Source: Xylocopa sonorina
Lineage: Eukaryota > Arthropoda > Insecta > Hymenoptera > Apidae
Assembly (NCBI RefSeq): GCF_050948175.1
Contig: NC_135195.1
Coordinates: 10,754,001-10,818,000, forward strand
Direction: 5' to 3'
DNA length: 64,000 nt
Both the position numbers and the translations under genes were made by a program. Positions 22,214 through 36,476 of this stretch are shown in pieces (the first letter of the stretch is position 1; each line of letters begins with the position of its first letter). The notes under the pieces were generated by a model, which saw nothing but the letters and a program-made list of their open reading frames with translations, was not told the DNA's origin and did no database searches.

Positions 22214-25200
22214 GTAAGTATTCACACTGACGATGAAAAAATTGTAACGGAATGATTATTCAAATCTCGATGTTCCCCGCCACACTATCTTCAAATGGTC
22301 CGTTTAATATATAACTAATGTAGTTAGAGCGAAATATTTTTTAACGATCATTTGAACAGAAATATGTCGTACGTGTTATGTAATATTGATGTATGTCTGT
22401 TGGATATTGTCTAAAAAATGACCAGAAACACTATTGGGATATCTGCGAAAACTTTTGAGTGGCGGGTAACGTCGAGCATATTTCAGCTTAGCGTACATAA
22501 TGTTAAGTGAAAAAGTAGCACGGTATAAGCCCATCGAAGCGTCACAGAAACTTGTCGTCCATAGATTATTAAGTTCAGTCTTGCTTAGTGCCGATTTACA
22601 GGGTCGAGAGTCAATGATTTCCAGTTACGTTCTAAACGCGACTCTGTCAGGTCGCTACGAATAAGTCGAGGATTAACGAGATCCCCCCAATGTTCGTTGT
22701 CATACTATCAACGAAACCCACCAAAACTTGCGTCCACGTAAGATGAGATACATCTCCGTGATCTGTGAGCCCAGTCTCGTTGTTTAATTCGTTGTTATCG
22801 ATATGTGTCTCTCGTCCGCCCGCCCCGAAATCATCCCCCGAGTTTTGTTGTGAGAGTAAACCACCCTGGCCCCTTGCCCCTACGTGCCTTTGCGTTGAAC
22901 GGATCATACTAGTTGCACGCCACCCCCATGGATTAAATTGCTCGCTAAAAATGTTTTTTCTGTTCTACTTTTCTTGCGTGTGCTGTTTAACTTTCTCTGT
23001 AAATGGTCCGCAAGGTGCCTACATCCAAACCACCGTTACTATTGTGTTTTATTGCCGTACGATTGTGTATGTATCGGCTAAAAAAATTTGGTTCAATAGG
23101 ATTAACAGAATGTTAAGGTTGGAATAATTCAACCGAACGTTTGTACGGGAAACGAGATCGCTGCCGACTGCAAACGGGGTTTTCGTTTATTTTTGAAACG
23201 AGGAAATTCAAACAGAGTTTGTATGTACCGGGGATGAGTCATTCGGTTGGATCGACCAGTGGATCTATATTCAGTAGGGTGGACAGACGTGTCTAAAAAT
23301 GACATAATAAATTGTCTTCGCAAATTTTGAGTCTCCGTTTGTTCTCGTGATGTATGTAAATTTACGTCTGCATCGCAATTGTTATATATGGAAAATATTA
23401 GGAATTTTACAGGAACGAATGGAAAAGACATTTTCAGAGGGCAATTGAGTAAAGGCCCCATAAGAACGGCTATCTGACTTACCCCCCTCCGCCCCCCCCA
23501 AACCCCCTGGCCCCATACCGTTTTTGTTGTTACATATTTAATAGCCTCCGTACGACTACCTGTGTCCGTTCACTAACAAGTATCGTTTTCCATTTTCTGT
23601 TTTACAGCAGCGAGGAGGAGGTGGTCGAGGAAACGTAAGTGTTGCTGGTAACTCCTTAATACCTCGAGATCGATTCCCAAAATACTTCTAACGTCCACGT
23701 TCTCTCATTTTCTCATTCCAGGAAGTAAGTTCCAGAGCCGTGTCTGCGTTTAGGTGTCTGCTACCAGTGCGCAGTCACCAGGGAGTCGTAGTTGTCGTGT
23801 TCTGATCTCGATTTTAGACTCTAGGCACCTTTAGCAGAGCGAGGGCTCTTTAACGAGGCGACCAGCATTCTTCTAGCCGCGATCATTACATTTTCTCTGG
23901 GACGATTGTCGCTTTTGCTCTGTAGATTAGGGTTTTCTGACAGCTGCTGGGTCCAGCTTTTCTGGGGGTCTTCGAGAGAGATCGTTCTCGACGGGGGTAA
24001 CTCGAATTGGGTCGAACTTTTTTATTTGAAATTCTTTTCAAGTTCGTAAAAAATTCATGGACTTTTTTAACGAATTAATAGAAGTATCAGAAACAGACTA
24101 ATTGCTTATCAAAGTGATTCCATTCGTGAGGAAAACGTTTATAGAGATACGGTTGTTTCGCGCGGTGTTATTGAATCAAATAACAGCTTAGAACTTGTGC
24201 AACTTTGTGATCTCAGGCACACGGCCACTGAAACATTAAACACTACGTTCGCTCGCGAAGCACGAACCCAGTTAGAATTAGAACAGGCATACTACTTTTT
24301 ACAAAAATAGGCGGACTGTTGGCGCTGACATTTTCTTGCCGTGGATACTACTTAGCTGTGTCGTACAATTTCAACACAGAAAAACTTAGTATATTCTGAC
24401 TACATATCTGTATAAAACTTAACAATACTTTTTCAAACGTACGTACTTACACAGCAGTACTGTTTACTTGTATATACGAATAGAATTAGCAGTGATCCAT
24501 TGAACGAACGTTATGGTAAAGAATTTCAATATGAAATTTTCGACGAGATTTTGTGGCTCGAGTAGGAACAGAATTTTCAAAAGCAAACGCTGCCCCGTGA
24601 AATCACGTTCGCGGCTTCGTAGAGTGATCTCTCTCGAACAATCGTTAAAATTAGACCGTGCTTCTCACACGAAAATAGAGCAGACGAATGGCGTTGTACC
24701 ACCGGGCCTCGGAGTCGTATATTAAATCGGCTATGTCACTTTATGATTCAATAGATCGAAGACGCCACGCAACCGCGAGAAATCCCGGGTCGCTGGTCAA
24801 TTATTTTCGTTCCCCGGCGAGTGTCATTTGTCTGCGCAAACACGGGGCAACGATTCAACATTTTCCACCAGACGACGGCCAGTCGACAGCTTCGTTCGAA
24901 GTAAAACAATTTCGAGTGTGTCGAGGGAAAATATTGGCTCGTTTCGTCGTGGTATCGTCGAGAAACGTCGCCCGCCGTGGCGCGGTTAGAAAAAGGAACA
25001 AACGGATCTTCCGGTCTCGCATCCCCAACCCCCGTCACAGGGCGATATTACTCGACGATTCCTCCGTCTGTTTCCGCGGGTAAATAGAACGAGAGGAGAG
25101 CACGATCGTGGGGAAAGAGTAATTAGCAGCAATCGATCAGTCGACATTTTTCACCCGCCAATTGAATCAAACCTGGATACCGTTATCTCTGACTTTGGTT

Positions 25201-28200
25201 TATGATCTTCGTTTTTCTCTTTTGTTTTTTTTTCTGCCTGCGATCTCTATTCGTCTATAACTATCCGTCCCTTCGCCTGAATGTCCACATACAATACACA
25301 AAAAACCAACCAACCAATCAATCAAACCACCAATCACCATCGACCGAACGACCGACGCGGCGCGAATCGAAAAATCGAAAAAACAAAGGCAGCCGGAGAG
25401 GAAGATCGAGTAAGTTTTCTGACAACAATTCTACGTTCGCCTTGTATCTTGTTCCAGGCAGCTATTGGCAGTGTTCGTTTCTCGTTTTTTCTCTTTTTCT
25501 CTCTTTCTCTCTCTTTCTTTCACTTTCTCTCTTTCTTTCTCTGTCTCTCTTTCTCTCTCTGTCTCAGTTTCTCTTCTCTATCTCTGTCTATCACTTTCTC
25601 TATTATACCTTTCGTCTCTGTTAATCGTCTAACCGTTATTACTGCTGTTGTTGTTGTGGTTGTTGTCTTGTATCGGTTCAGTATATCTGTTCGTCTGCTG
25701 TTTCGCACTTACGGCGCGTCCGCATGTGTGCAATGCAACGTGCAATGCAACGTGCAACGCGACACAATTCGCTCTTCTGGTCGTGGAATGCATAAGTATG
25801 CGTTACGTCGCACGTTCTGAAATGCGTTGCATTAAGGGCGTGTTCAGATGAATGTAATGCAACGTCCAATACAGGATGCAGTGCAGCGCGGTTCATCCGC
25901 GTAGGGTGGAGTGCTCGTCTCCTCGTTGCATCGCACGCTGCGTTATGCGTTGCATTATGCTCGTCTGAACGGGCCTTAAGGCGAAAATAGACTATTCGTT
26001 GTTAACGGTGAGTGTGATTGGTTCAACGAAATTGAAAGCAAAGTGAATAGTACAAATCATCGCGTTTAATCAGAGTTCAATCAATTTCAGTTCATTTCGT
26101 TTTCAATTTCGTAGAAGCGATCATATCGTTGAATCGAAATATCAGTAGATTTTCGCCTTTGCACATGTGTGGTCACGTCCTTACGTTCCTCTGTTTACGC
26201 AATGTATTTTTTGTATATAGTACAAATACTTCTTACTCTGCGAGACGTTCAATTTATTTCTACTTTGCACTGTCTCTTTATACTGTACCGCTTCCTGTTG
26301 TCATCGGTGTGGTTCCTATCTAACGAGACACTATCTCTCGTGAAATCATCGGATTCTCTCTTTTCGCTTCGTCGTCAACGCAACAATTGACGAACGGTTT
26401 TTGTAAGAGGCAACCCCTCGACGTCGAGTTGTTCTCGTTAGCTCATCTTCCGCCATAATTCGTTTCCGTCCCTCGTTTCGCTAGACGCGAATTAATTACC
26501 GGCGATTCTCACGATGAGGTTGATTTTTTTGCTGGATCATTTACAACAACGATCCACCCTGTCTCTCACGCGAGAAAATCATTCGAAAGCCATTTCGTGG
26601 CACACGTTTTTAACGTCCGATCCGCGACGGTTCATTTCCACCTCCTCTGTCTTTCTTTTATTCATTTTTCTTTCCACCACCTTTCAACGCCACAATTTCG
26701 CGTGCGGACCCCGGGGCTTTTTTAATTTCGCGGTTGAATCGCATGAATCGCTCTCTTCGTCAGCTAGATGGAATTTTCGAGTTAAACGTTAAAGTAATCC
26801 GATATCGTTGTCCCCGTACAATGTTTCGCGGCGGTGACGATGAAAAATCGTCTCAAACACCTTAGCATCAGCAGCGAAACGTGGTGGTGTCCTCCCAGCT
26901 TTTTTTTTACCATTTTTTTTAAATTTTTTCCACTCTACCCTCCCACTTGAAATTATTGTTCCTAGATCGCGATATGGCGTGTATTCGTGTAACAAGAGCC
27001 GCTCTTTACGTTCTAACCACGCGATATTTTGCTTACCGGTCCATTTTCCCGCCGTTTTACTTTTTACCTTCATATTAATGGTACGTTTTTGATCTTCAAT
27101 TTTTTTACGGCCAACGGGGACGTTATCGTTATCGTGGAATATGTCGACGTGAAACAGGATGGAAGCAACAAAGGCTAACGTTGTCTTTTTTACTATCTGT
27201 CTATCTGTCTGACGTCACTTTTCACTGTTGTTTTGGTCCGTCCACGTATCCTTCATCGTATTGTCTTTGATGCTGTGTCGCTGTTGTTGTGTCGATGGTT
27301 GAACAAGTACTGTCTATTTCGCCGCCACTTTGTCCTGTCTGATACACGTTCACGTATGTATGTCACCTCAGATACATTTTAGTCACCGTGACTTTTTTTG
27401 GTCGTTTCGAACGAAACAGGCAACCCCTTTACACACGCATTTACACGACACACGGATGCTTGAAAAGCGAGATTATTGATTTTTTGTTCCGCGATCCGTT
27501 TAGTGGTCTATTACCCGGAGTCCTATTAATAGGCTTTGGAGCAACCTGAATCAGTAAACGACGCGTCAAAATGGATACTTTTCATTCCTTTGATCTCGAT
27601 TCGACGGTCTCTCGCAGTACGGGTAATATTTTTCAAGAAACATTCACGACGTCGCTAAAATTTATTTCACATCAAATTACAAATTCATTTCTGACGATCA
27701 TTCGTTGTCTTTTCAATCTTATCAACGACCAATCATGGATTTCACTTTTCAAGCACGATCGAACAGAGTAAAAGATGCCCATCGCGTCCATACGACACTT
27801 CTATCTTTCCACGTGTTATCTGTGGCATAATTATCGTTCTGTTTCTCATATATTGGCCTGTAGAAAGGTCTTTTACGAAATGAAATAATACACCCAGACA
27901 CTTGGACACGCACATATACGCGAACACAAGATCCACCGAACGAAAGAGACGGTAGGCTGCCTGTTCTCCTCTTTTACACGTGGTCCATGAAAAACCGACG
28001 CGAACGCTCGTGAAACACGCAGTGATTCGCGGTGGTCGTTTCCGTTGGCGAACCGTGAACTTTTCTACGACTTGTCGTAAAGAAAAAGAAGGGACTCGAG
28101 GAGAATAAAAGCGGTTAGAACGATGGCAGACTGTCGTCGATTTTAACAACGCCTCCCCCTTTTTTTTACCCAGTTCGGATATCTCAGGACTTAATCGAAC

Positions 28201-31200
28201 CGGGAACGACTAAAGAGAAAAGAAAAATGAAAAAAAAAGAAACAAGAAACCCGATTAATTAAGCGAATGTACTTTGCGCGGCTTTCTACCAGCCCCACGT
28301 AAAGAAAGAAACCGAACGATTGCGATTATTATTAATGTACCTTTCCTTTCTTTTTTTGTAGGGGTAGGGCGTCCCAAAAGTAAGTTGAATCTCGAAGGTT
28401 GTTTATATATTACACGTCAATAATACTTTCTTTGTTCTTCGGCCGCTTTCACAAACCCCCAACCCCTTTCAAGTCCGCGCTTTCTTTTCGAATTTTTGGC
28501 GGGAACGAGACTCCCGAGCGTACGAGAAAGAAAATCCACGGGGATTTAAAATTCTATGCATTCCAAAGTGCTGGCAAATCCGCGCGCGCACTTACAGACA
28601 TTATCCCTCAACAATCTGCGCGGATTGTCCGGAGATATTGTAGACTTCCTCCCCAGACGCTGTCTGTTGTTCCCCGTCTAAACGGAAGACTACGGGCCTG
28701 TCTGCAAATTATGATCTTATAAATAGGTTTCGTTGCTTTTGTACTAAATGTAGGAGAGCGAGTGGGTTTTCAGTGAAACCAATGTAACGTCAGAAATTCT
28801 ATGAAACTCGATATATGCAAATGTCCGTAGAAACGTGGTTGTTAAAACATATTTTAAAGTGCTCGCAGATGACAATTATTTCCACTCGAGGTTCTTGACC
28901 GTTCGAAGTTAATTAAAAGTCGTCGCGTATGGTTCACGTGAATTTCTGTATCGACCAGCATCATGGCTCGTTTGATCGAAAAGTTTTAAGGCTTTTGACC
29001 GTATTATGCGGCGGCTGTTGCATAAGCGGCGTGCGCAACTAATATAACTTGTGTCGGCTGGACGATTGCCAAACGTTTCATAAATATGTGTACGATAACG
29101 TAATGCAGTTTATTCTTATACCGAAGCTGTGGTGTCTATTTGAAATGTACCACGTCCGAGACTGACGCAGGCTAATTAGCGAGCGAACAATTCGGCGGAA
29201 AAGCGCAGCCATTGTGTCGGATGTTGGTATTCTTCACTTAATGCCAAGGCCCGATATTAATACTCGTCGGATACGATCAAATCGGACGAATTTCTAGGTT
29301 CTCGTTTCACGGTAGCGAAGGCACAGGGAAGGCTAAGAAAATTGTAAGAAGAGCTCGTTGTTCATTATTTCAGGGTATGAAATGTTTCTCGTTTTCGTCA
29401 CCCCTTTGTAAAACATTTTCGTGGAACTTGAAACTCAAAATTCCTTTTTGTCTTAAATGTTTTTTTCCTCGTGTTACGGTAATCGTTCCATATTATGTGA
29501 CATTACAATACCATCAATGTCCATGTGTAGATAACGTAAAGTCTCGTACCCGCCAAAAAAGATGGTCTAATAATTCGTGAACAGTGCTCGAAGCAACCAC
29601 CCCCGCCCCCCAAGCTCACGTTTCTCTCTCTTTCTCTGTCTCTCTGTCTCTTTTACCCCCCTTGTCGTGTTTTTACTTTTTGTCTCTCTATACTCTTGAT
29701 TAATCACGAATTAACGGCTCTGTACATAATATCTCCGTGTGTCTGTTACACGCGCGCACCTATGTGTATATACTACGTACATACGTGTCCACGAGTCCAC
29801 CAGCAGACTTTTTCCCCCCCGTTGAACTCGTTCAATGCCGACGACCTACTTGATGTCGTGTTTCGTTTTTTGTCTCCTGCGTATCCCAAAAGGAGTCATG
29901 TGTTTTTGGGTTTCTGCCACTTTGGTGCCCCGTTCACATCCCCCATCCGCCACCCGCCCCTCGCCCTCACAACAGCCCTCTCTTTGTCACGTTCTGTTTA
30001 ATTATGTTCGACTTTGCGCCATAATCAATCGACCCGCAGCAATTATCGCAGACAGATCGGCCAAATTTTTCGGAGAGTCGCTGAATTTTCGTGGATTAAC
30101 AGCTCGACGACGGGACCTCGGTATCTCGTTTCACATTATTCACTGGATTGTTTCACAACGTCGGTTGTGTAACCTGGTGTTACGTTGCCAAAGTAATTAA
30201 GCGATGTTTATAATATTGCCACGAGCAACAGTGATAAAACTGACCAAGTGCAACTTTTGGAAACGCGTCAAACTCGTGTATTTACTATGATTGTTTCGAA
30301 TTCTAATATAGATCACAGCCGTATGAAAATATTCTTTAATTTTATTGATTTTTATCGATTTTCTCCTATCGATTCGATACGAGTAGGCTAATAGATATCG
30401 TTCGACGAAAATTCAGCGACCATCCAGAATGATATGATCGTCGAGACCTCATTATTCATGTAAATTGGTCAGCACCTCGGCTTTCGACTGTGGCTTTTTT
30501 CTAAGGCGTTGTGGATAATAATTGATAATAAGAATGACGACAGCGGTGACGCTGATAACAGCGGTGAACTGTGTGTGTTGCTTGCATTTGAGTTGGGAAA
30601 GAAGAAGAAAATGTCTGACGAGAAGAAGAGTGAGTGCTAGATCTCTGTGCTCCAATTCTCTCCCAATTATCCTTTATCATCGTCTTTCTGGCATTATGAA
30701 AGATCGTTTCATTCGTTAAAACGGGGGAATTGCTTCGTTACGAAGCTCATTAAGAAAATGATTATCCTCTACTTTTGCTATTTACTACTGTTGGGAAATA
30801 TTATCCTAAATACACTTGAGTGTGGTACAATTAAAAATTAATTAAAATATATTTCGAGGGTATAGATACGCGTAGCCGAAAGTAGTTCATTATTATAATT
30901 TTCATTTCGATTATTCTTGTTCTCGTTGTACGCTGTACAGATTTGTCAAAATTTTCTCTTCGAACCTGCTAAATTGCTTTCTGTTAAAAATGCTTAATCG
31001 CTTGTTCTCGAGCGGCTTGGAATTACTTTTTCCAGCTAAAAGAACTAAACGAACCGATATCCGAATATCCCGATGTCCCTTTCTATCATCGAGATCCAAA
31101 AATCGATCATCCGACTATTTTCCGTCTCGATGGAATCATCTTTAAAATTAGAGGTCCTTCCCACATTTTAAAGCTATCCTGGATTCGATCCACGTGATGT

Positions 31201-34200
31201 AACTTCACCGACGATACCGGGTCTTCATATTCGAGAATATCTTGGATTTTGAAATGCCTCCAAATATCTGATATCAAATGTCCTTTCTGCATCTTTTAAC
31301 TTTATCCGATAAACAATTATACTACTTGTATATACATATTATTTTGCGATTAATTCTTTATTTAAACGTGCATTAGACACTTGGTTCAGAAATTCAAGTT
31401 CAATATTCTTTGTAATATCAAAGAAAACGATACTTCAAGCCTTTTCTTACTCTTTGTGATTCCATCTAATCCTAGTGAGCCCTAAAGCCGAAACAGAATT
31501 TAAATTCAAGTGACCGCGTAATTCCCGGTAAAACCCTCCATCAATTTTCCAATATCCTGTCCGCGAGAGTCTAATGGATTCCCATCCCCTGCCACAAAAC
31601 TCATCGGTTTTCTCCCCAACCTCCGTAAACTCATTAATGTCCTGCATCCCCTGTCCACAATTCTTAACGACACATACTTCTCTTTCTTACATCGCGCACC
31701 TAATTCTTCTCTCCACACGCTTGTATATGTACACGAACAACTTTCTCTTGTCTGTCCGTCCTTGTGTGCGTCGGTCTGTTTGTCTGTTGCGTGTATATGC
31801 GGGTGTGATGAGTGCGATGAAAACTAAAAAAAAAAAAAATAGAGGAAAGAAAAGAAGAAACGAAAAAGAAGAAAATGCAATGAGAATAAAATAGAAGCAA
31901 AGAAAAAAAAAAGAAAAAAAAAGAATGAAAACAAACAAGAATTATTCGCCACGAGTGAGAATGGATGGAGTGTAATAAATAATGGATAGTGGAAAATACG
32001 TGAGAGTGGCGTACGAAGTTCTGGAAGATCTTACGAGATCTCTCAGAGGACGAGCGACAGGAACTAAAGAGAGTTACTTTTGTTTTCGCTCCGGCCTACA
32101 TCAGGGACTCTGGGGAGAATCCCGAGTTTATGAAGGTGAGGAGAAAGAGAGAGAGAGTGAGGAAGGGAGTGGGATCCCCGAGATCTCGTAGATACGATAT
32201 GTCGGGGGTGGATTTAGTACCAGCACGTATTCACATTCTGTCGTTTTTCCGGCGAAACAGAGGCAGGAACAGAAGAGAAGCGACCTCGACGAACAGCTAA
32301 AGGAATACATCGCAGAATGGCGGAAGCAGAGGGCCAAGGAAGAGGAGGAGTTGAAGAGATTGAAGGTTCGTATCCATAAAGGGGGCTCAACTCTCTTTTG
32401 TTCTGCTCCCTATGTATAAATTCTACGTACCACGCAATATTTCCGTGGATTTCTCTTTCATTGCTACTCACGGCTGCTATGGTGTGTTGCAAACGCAGGA
32501 GAAGCAAGCGAAGCGCAAGATCACTCGCGCGGACGAGGAGAAGAGATTGGCCCAGAAAAAGAAAGAGGAGGAGGAACGTCGCCAACGTGAAATCGGTGAG
32601 TTTATGTTTTTCTTGGCCCCGACGTTGTTTGCGGAGATTGTCCGATTTCTACCTCTTTACGGATTTACTGATGCTTTTTTAAATTCACAGAGGAGAAGAA
32701 ACAACGTGACATAGAGGAGAAGAGACGGTACGTTTACCTTTACCAATGCGTTTCACGTTGAACGTAACGTATGAAACGTCAGATTTTCGCGTAGTTAAAA
32801 TAAACAGAGTTTCAACACTTTTCGATACGATGCATGAAAAATGTGATTTCTTTCGTCCAGGCGTCTCGAAGAATCAGAAAAGAAACGCCAGGCGATGATG
32901 CAAGCGATGAAAGATCAAAGCAAGAAGGGGCCCAACTTCACCATCACCAGGAAAGATCTGGCAGTTCGTATCCATTTCGTAATGAACGACTGGATCGCGT
33001 GATAGTAAGTTGCAGCTTTATAGGGGAGTTACTAACGTGCTTTTCCGTCGAGTACAGGGTAACCTTACGTCAGCGCAATTGGAGCGCAACAAGACGAAAG
33101 AACAGCTCGAGGAAGAAAAGAAAATCTCGCTGAGTATTCGCATCAAGCCTTTGGAAATCGATAACCTGTCCATTGAGAAGCTACGGTTCAAGGCCCAGGA
33201 ACTTTGGGACACCATAGTTAAGCTTGAAACCGAGAAATACGATCTTGAAGAGCGACAGAAACGCCAAGACTATGACGTGAGTACAAGCATCGGACGGCTT
33301 CGTAGAACGGTGGACGTGGTTTCAGTAATTTAGGTTCAAGATAAACAGAATTGGATAGATACTTTTTGCACCAACAGTGTGTAATCTGTTCTAATAATCT
33401 TAAAAGATCGTTGTTGCCCTACGAGGGATGCTCCAATTCTCTAATCGTGTCAGGAAACCGTGTGACTGTAAATACTAAAGATGAAACGCCTTTGCAGCTT
33501 AAAGAATTAAAGGAACGTCAGAAGCAGCAGTTGAGGCACAAAGCATTGAAGAAAGGTCTTGATCCCGAAGCTCTTACCGGCAAGTACCCGGTAAGTGCAC
33601 GAATAAAGTGAAATTAAATGTTAACGTGGCGAGTTTTCCTTAAGTACTACACAAATTACTTTCTTTTATGTAGCCCAAGATCCAAGTCGCCTCCAAATAC
33701 GAACGTCGGGTCGATACCAGGTCTTATGACGATAAGAAGAAGCTCTTCGAGGGTGTAAGTATATCTTTTCCATTCATTCGATCAGTCGCTGATTCTTCGA
33801 ATATTCAGCTGACTCGGATATTCAATATCCATTAAATAACCTAGCTCAGTTGTAAGCCCCAGAATAGAATACTACAATACGTTCAAGAAAACAGAAACAG
33901 AATAATATCTAAAACTGTTATGTGATAGACTGATAATTGACGCGTATACATTCTAAAAAGATTTTGTAAAATAAGAATATTTGAACAAGGAGATTATTTA
34001 TTACTACTAGAGCTAATATTACCAGAGATAAAGAATAAGCGACAGAGCTCGTTAACGAATACTCGTAGAATGATTATAATTGAAAAAAAATGATCAGTGA
34101 AGAATTGTCGATTAAATCGCAGGGTTATGACACGCTTCTAGCGGAAATCAACGAGAAATTGTGGAAACAGAAATCAGAACAGTTTATGAAGCGCAACAAA

Positions 34201-36366
34201 AGTGAGTCCTATCGAGCTCTCTGTTAGTGTACCACCCCCTTTTGCTTGCGTTGCTGATTGAACCAACCACCCCCTAGCCCCCAACCCCCACCCAGGATCG
34301 TGTTTCTAATTCATGTTGGACTCCATTTACTAAATAGTCGATTTAGATAGAGCACAAAGATCGTTGAAAGTGTTGTTATGCTCGTGTTGTTTCGTTTCAT
34401 GAAGTTATAGTATATGCCTACGCTTCCCTTTTCATTGAACGTAATTCATCACCCCGTAATTGATCTCACATCTCCCTGTAATTTATTATCGATACAACCA
34501 TGAACACAGCAGTCACGAAACATACAACGAAATATACTTCGAATTTTCGAGTAAGCGTAAATAGGTCATAAAATGTATGTGGCAGATGCAAATTGCATAT
34601 GATTCCACGTATGACATTTCGCATTTAGAGAGACGCTAATGTCGATGAACTTTTATTTAGATATTTTTTTAGATACGATAATGATATGTACACAGTGAAA
34701 TACATTTATATTTTTATTATGTTTTCGTCACTAAAACACAAGAATCATTGCACAAAGTCAGCCAATAAAGATGATCACTTTACATATCTGTGGAGCTATG
34801 GAAATTGGAGTTCCATGGTTCAGTAGATACTTAAGATAGTCATTTTCTTATTGGTGCATTTTATGATAATAATCGTTACGATCATTTTACACGTACACAC
34901 TTCTGTCGAAGACTATATCACATGCTGACATTTCTGTCAAGTGACTAACTGGAAATCTGTGTAACAAGAAACTATAAGAATTTGTGTTACGAACGAGTAC
35001 GTAATTAACCAATCGTAAAACAAGCTAACGGCTGTTTTGTTGACCATTATGTCGTCTCTTTAGTGTCGAAAGTGATCTTATTTAGCCGAAAATGCCAAAG
35101 TACCCATATACGAAGCAGGTTCCAGTGGAATACCTTTAATACTAGGGCTCGTTAATTCGTTCTGCTACTTGCCAAGCCCAAAGTTCGCCGTGAAGAGATT
35201 TATAAGGCAATATCTCGAAAACCGAGGAAAGGGTCCAGGCGAGTGCCTCCCCCGTGTGACGATATATCCTAGCATGCCATTTTGTCCATTGGTGTTGCAG
35301 GGTCTGACCGAACAGCAGAAGGAGTTCATAGAGAAGCAGTGGGCTCAACAAAAGGAGCAATTCCTCGGTCGTCAGAAGAGTATGTATACCTGAATCTTTC
35401 TTGAGCAAATGCAACACGTAACTTTATTTACAATGTTAATTTACATATTGCTGGGTACCAGCTGGGAACCAAAGAAATTAAGGGTTCAAAAGTTTGTATT
35501 AGTTGTGGAAAAACATGAATATTGATGAACATTTTTTTTATATCCATACGTTTTACATTATCATCTTCGATATATGTGGTAGAATTGCAAAAAGCATTCC
35601 GTTGTTCCTTGTGTGTTTATTACAATATACCGACGTGTGCATTTGCTCGAGACCCGGGTCTTGAAACTTGACCAGTTTGAATATTTTCTGGAAACTAGGA
35701 CAAACTGCGAAGACCACACAGAGAAGTATTTTACAAGCATCGAAGATCACCGTACGATGAAAAGCGAGGGGAACCTTTTAGAAAATTGAAAGCATACATC
35801 TGCACGTTTGATTTTCGGTTCGCTCTTCTTACGAAGAATGTAAACGTTCCTCGGTGTAGTGCTATATGATCATCAAACAATGGTATACGTTCGGTATGAA
35901 ATCTGAAATTGTACAATATTGACATTGCACGGAAATTTTTGCGAGCGATAGGAAATCTAACGTAAACTTATATAATGCCACGTAAAGTGTTTCAAAGTAC
36001 AGCTTATACCTTGTTCAAGTACAGATTAGGTTTCTTATCGTGTAAAAAAGAAAATGCCGTGTAATGTCAAGATTGTACAATCTCGAGTTTTCTTTGCAAC
36101 GTATGTAAAAATTAATTTTTAACGAATTCCCGTTTTTTATCGTTCGAGATATGATTTGAAAAGTTGTTGGTACGAACGAAGTATCGTCGATCATATAACG
36201 CTTTCGATCTTTTTCCATTAAAACAGCGAAGTTACCGAAATGGTTCGGCGAGAGGCCAGGCAAGAAACCTGGAGACCCCGAATCCCCGGAGGGTGAGGAA
36301 GACGTGAAGGCTGCGGCTGAAGACGAAGAATTAGAAGAACCAACGTTCGAGGAAGAAGAGGAAGAA

Positions 36367-36400
<34 letters not shown>

Positions 36401-36420
36401 GTGAGAAGAAGGAAGAAGGT

Positions 36421-36476
<56 letters not shown>

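Larger units (their letters stand above)
25410..28361 (+). other. up: Troponin T intron with CT-rich repeat and a short inverted-repeat element
   Basis: Contains the CT-rich tract 25485-25625 and the TTAA-flanked element. The rest shows no supported exon. Confidence 0.7.

Noticed and set aside
25202..25820. Open frames of 140 and 179 codons
   Set aside because: They run through the CT-rich repeat and give low-complexity Ser/Phe/Leu protein; the region is a troponin T intron.
29278..29332. Lys-rich segment before a gtaaga donor in the troponin T intron
   Set aside because: No acceptor gives a stop-free exon in the required phase.
29615..29805. Second AG-free stretch (179 bases) ending in CAGCAG within the troponin T intron
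   Set aside because: Much of it is CT-rich simple sequence that would lack AG by composition, and no donor in the right phase follows.
30597..30629. Possible extra troponin T start exon reading MSDEKK before a gtgagt donor
   Set aside because: It resembles the troponin T start MSDDEE, but it ends in phase 1 while the following exon needs phase 2, and all alternative acceptors nearby give the same wrong phase.
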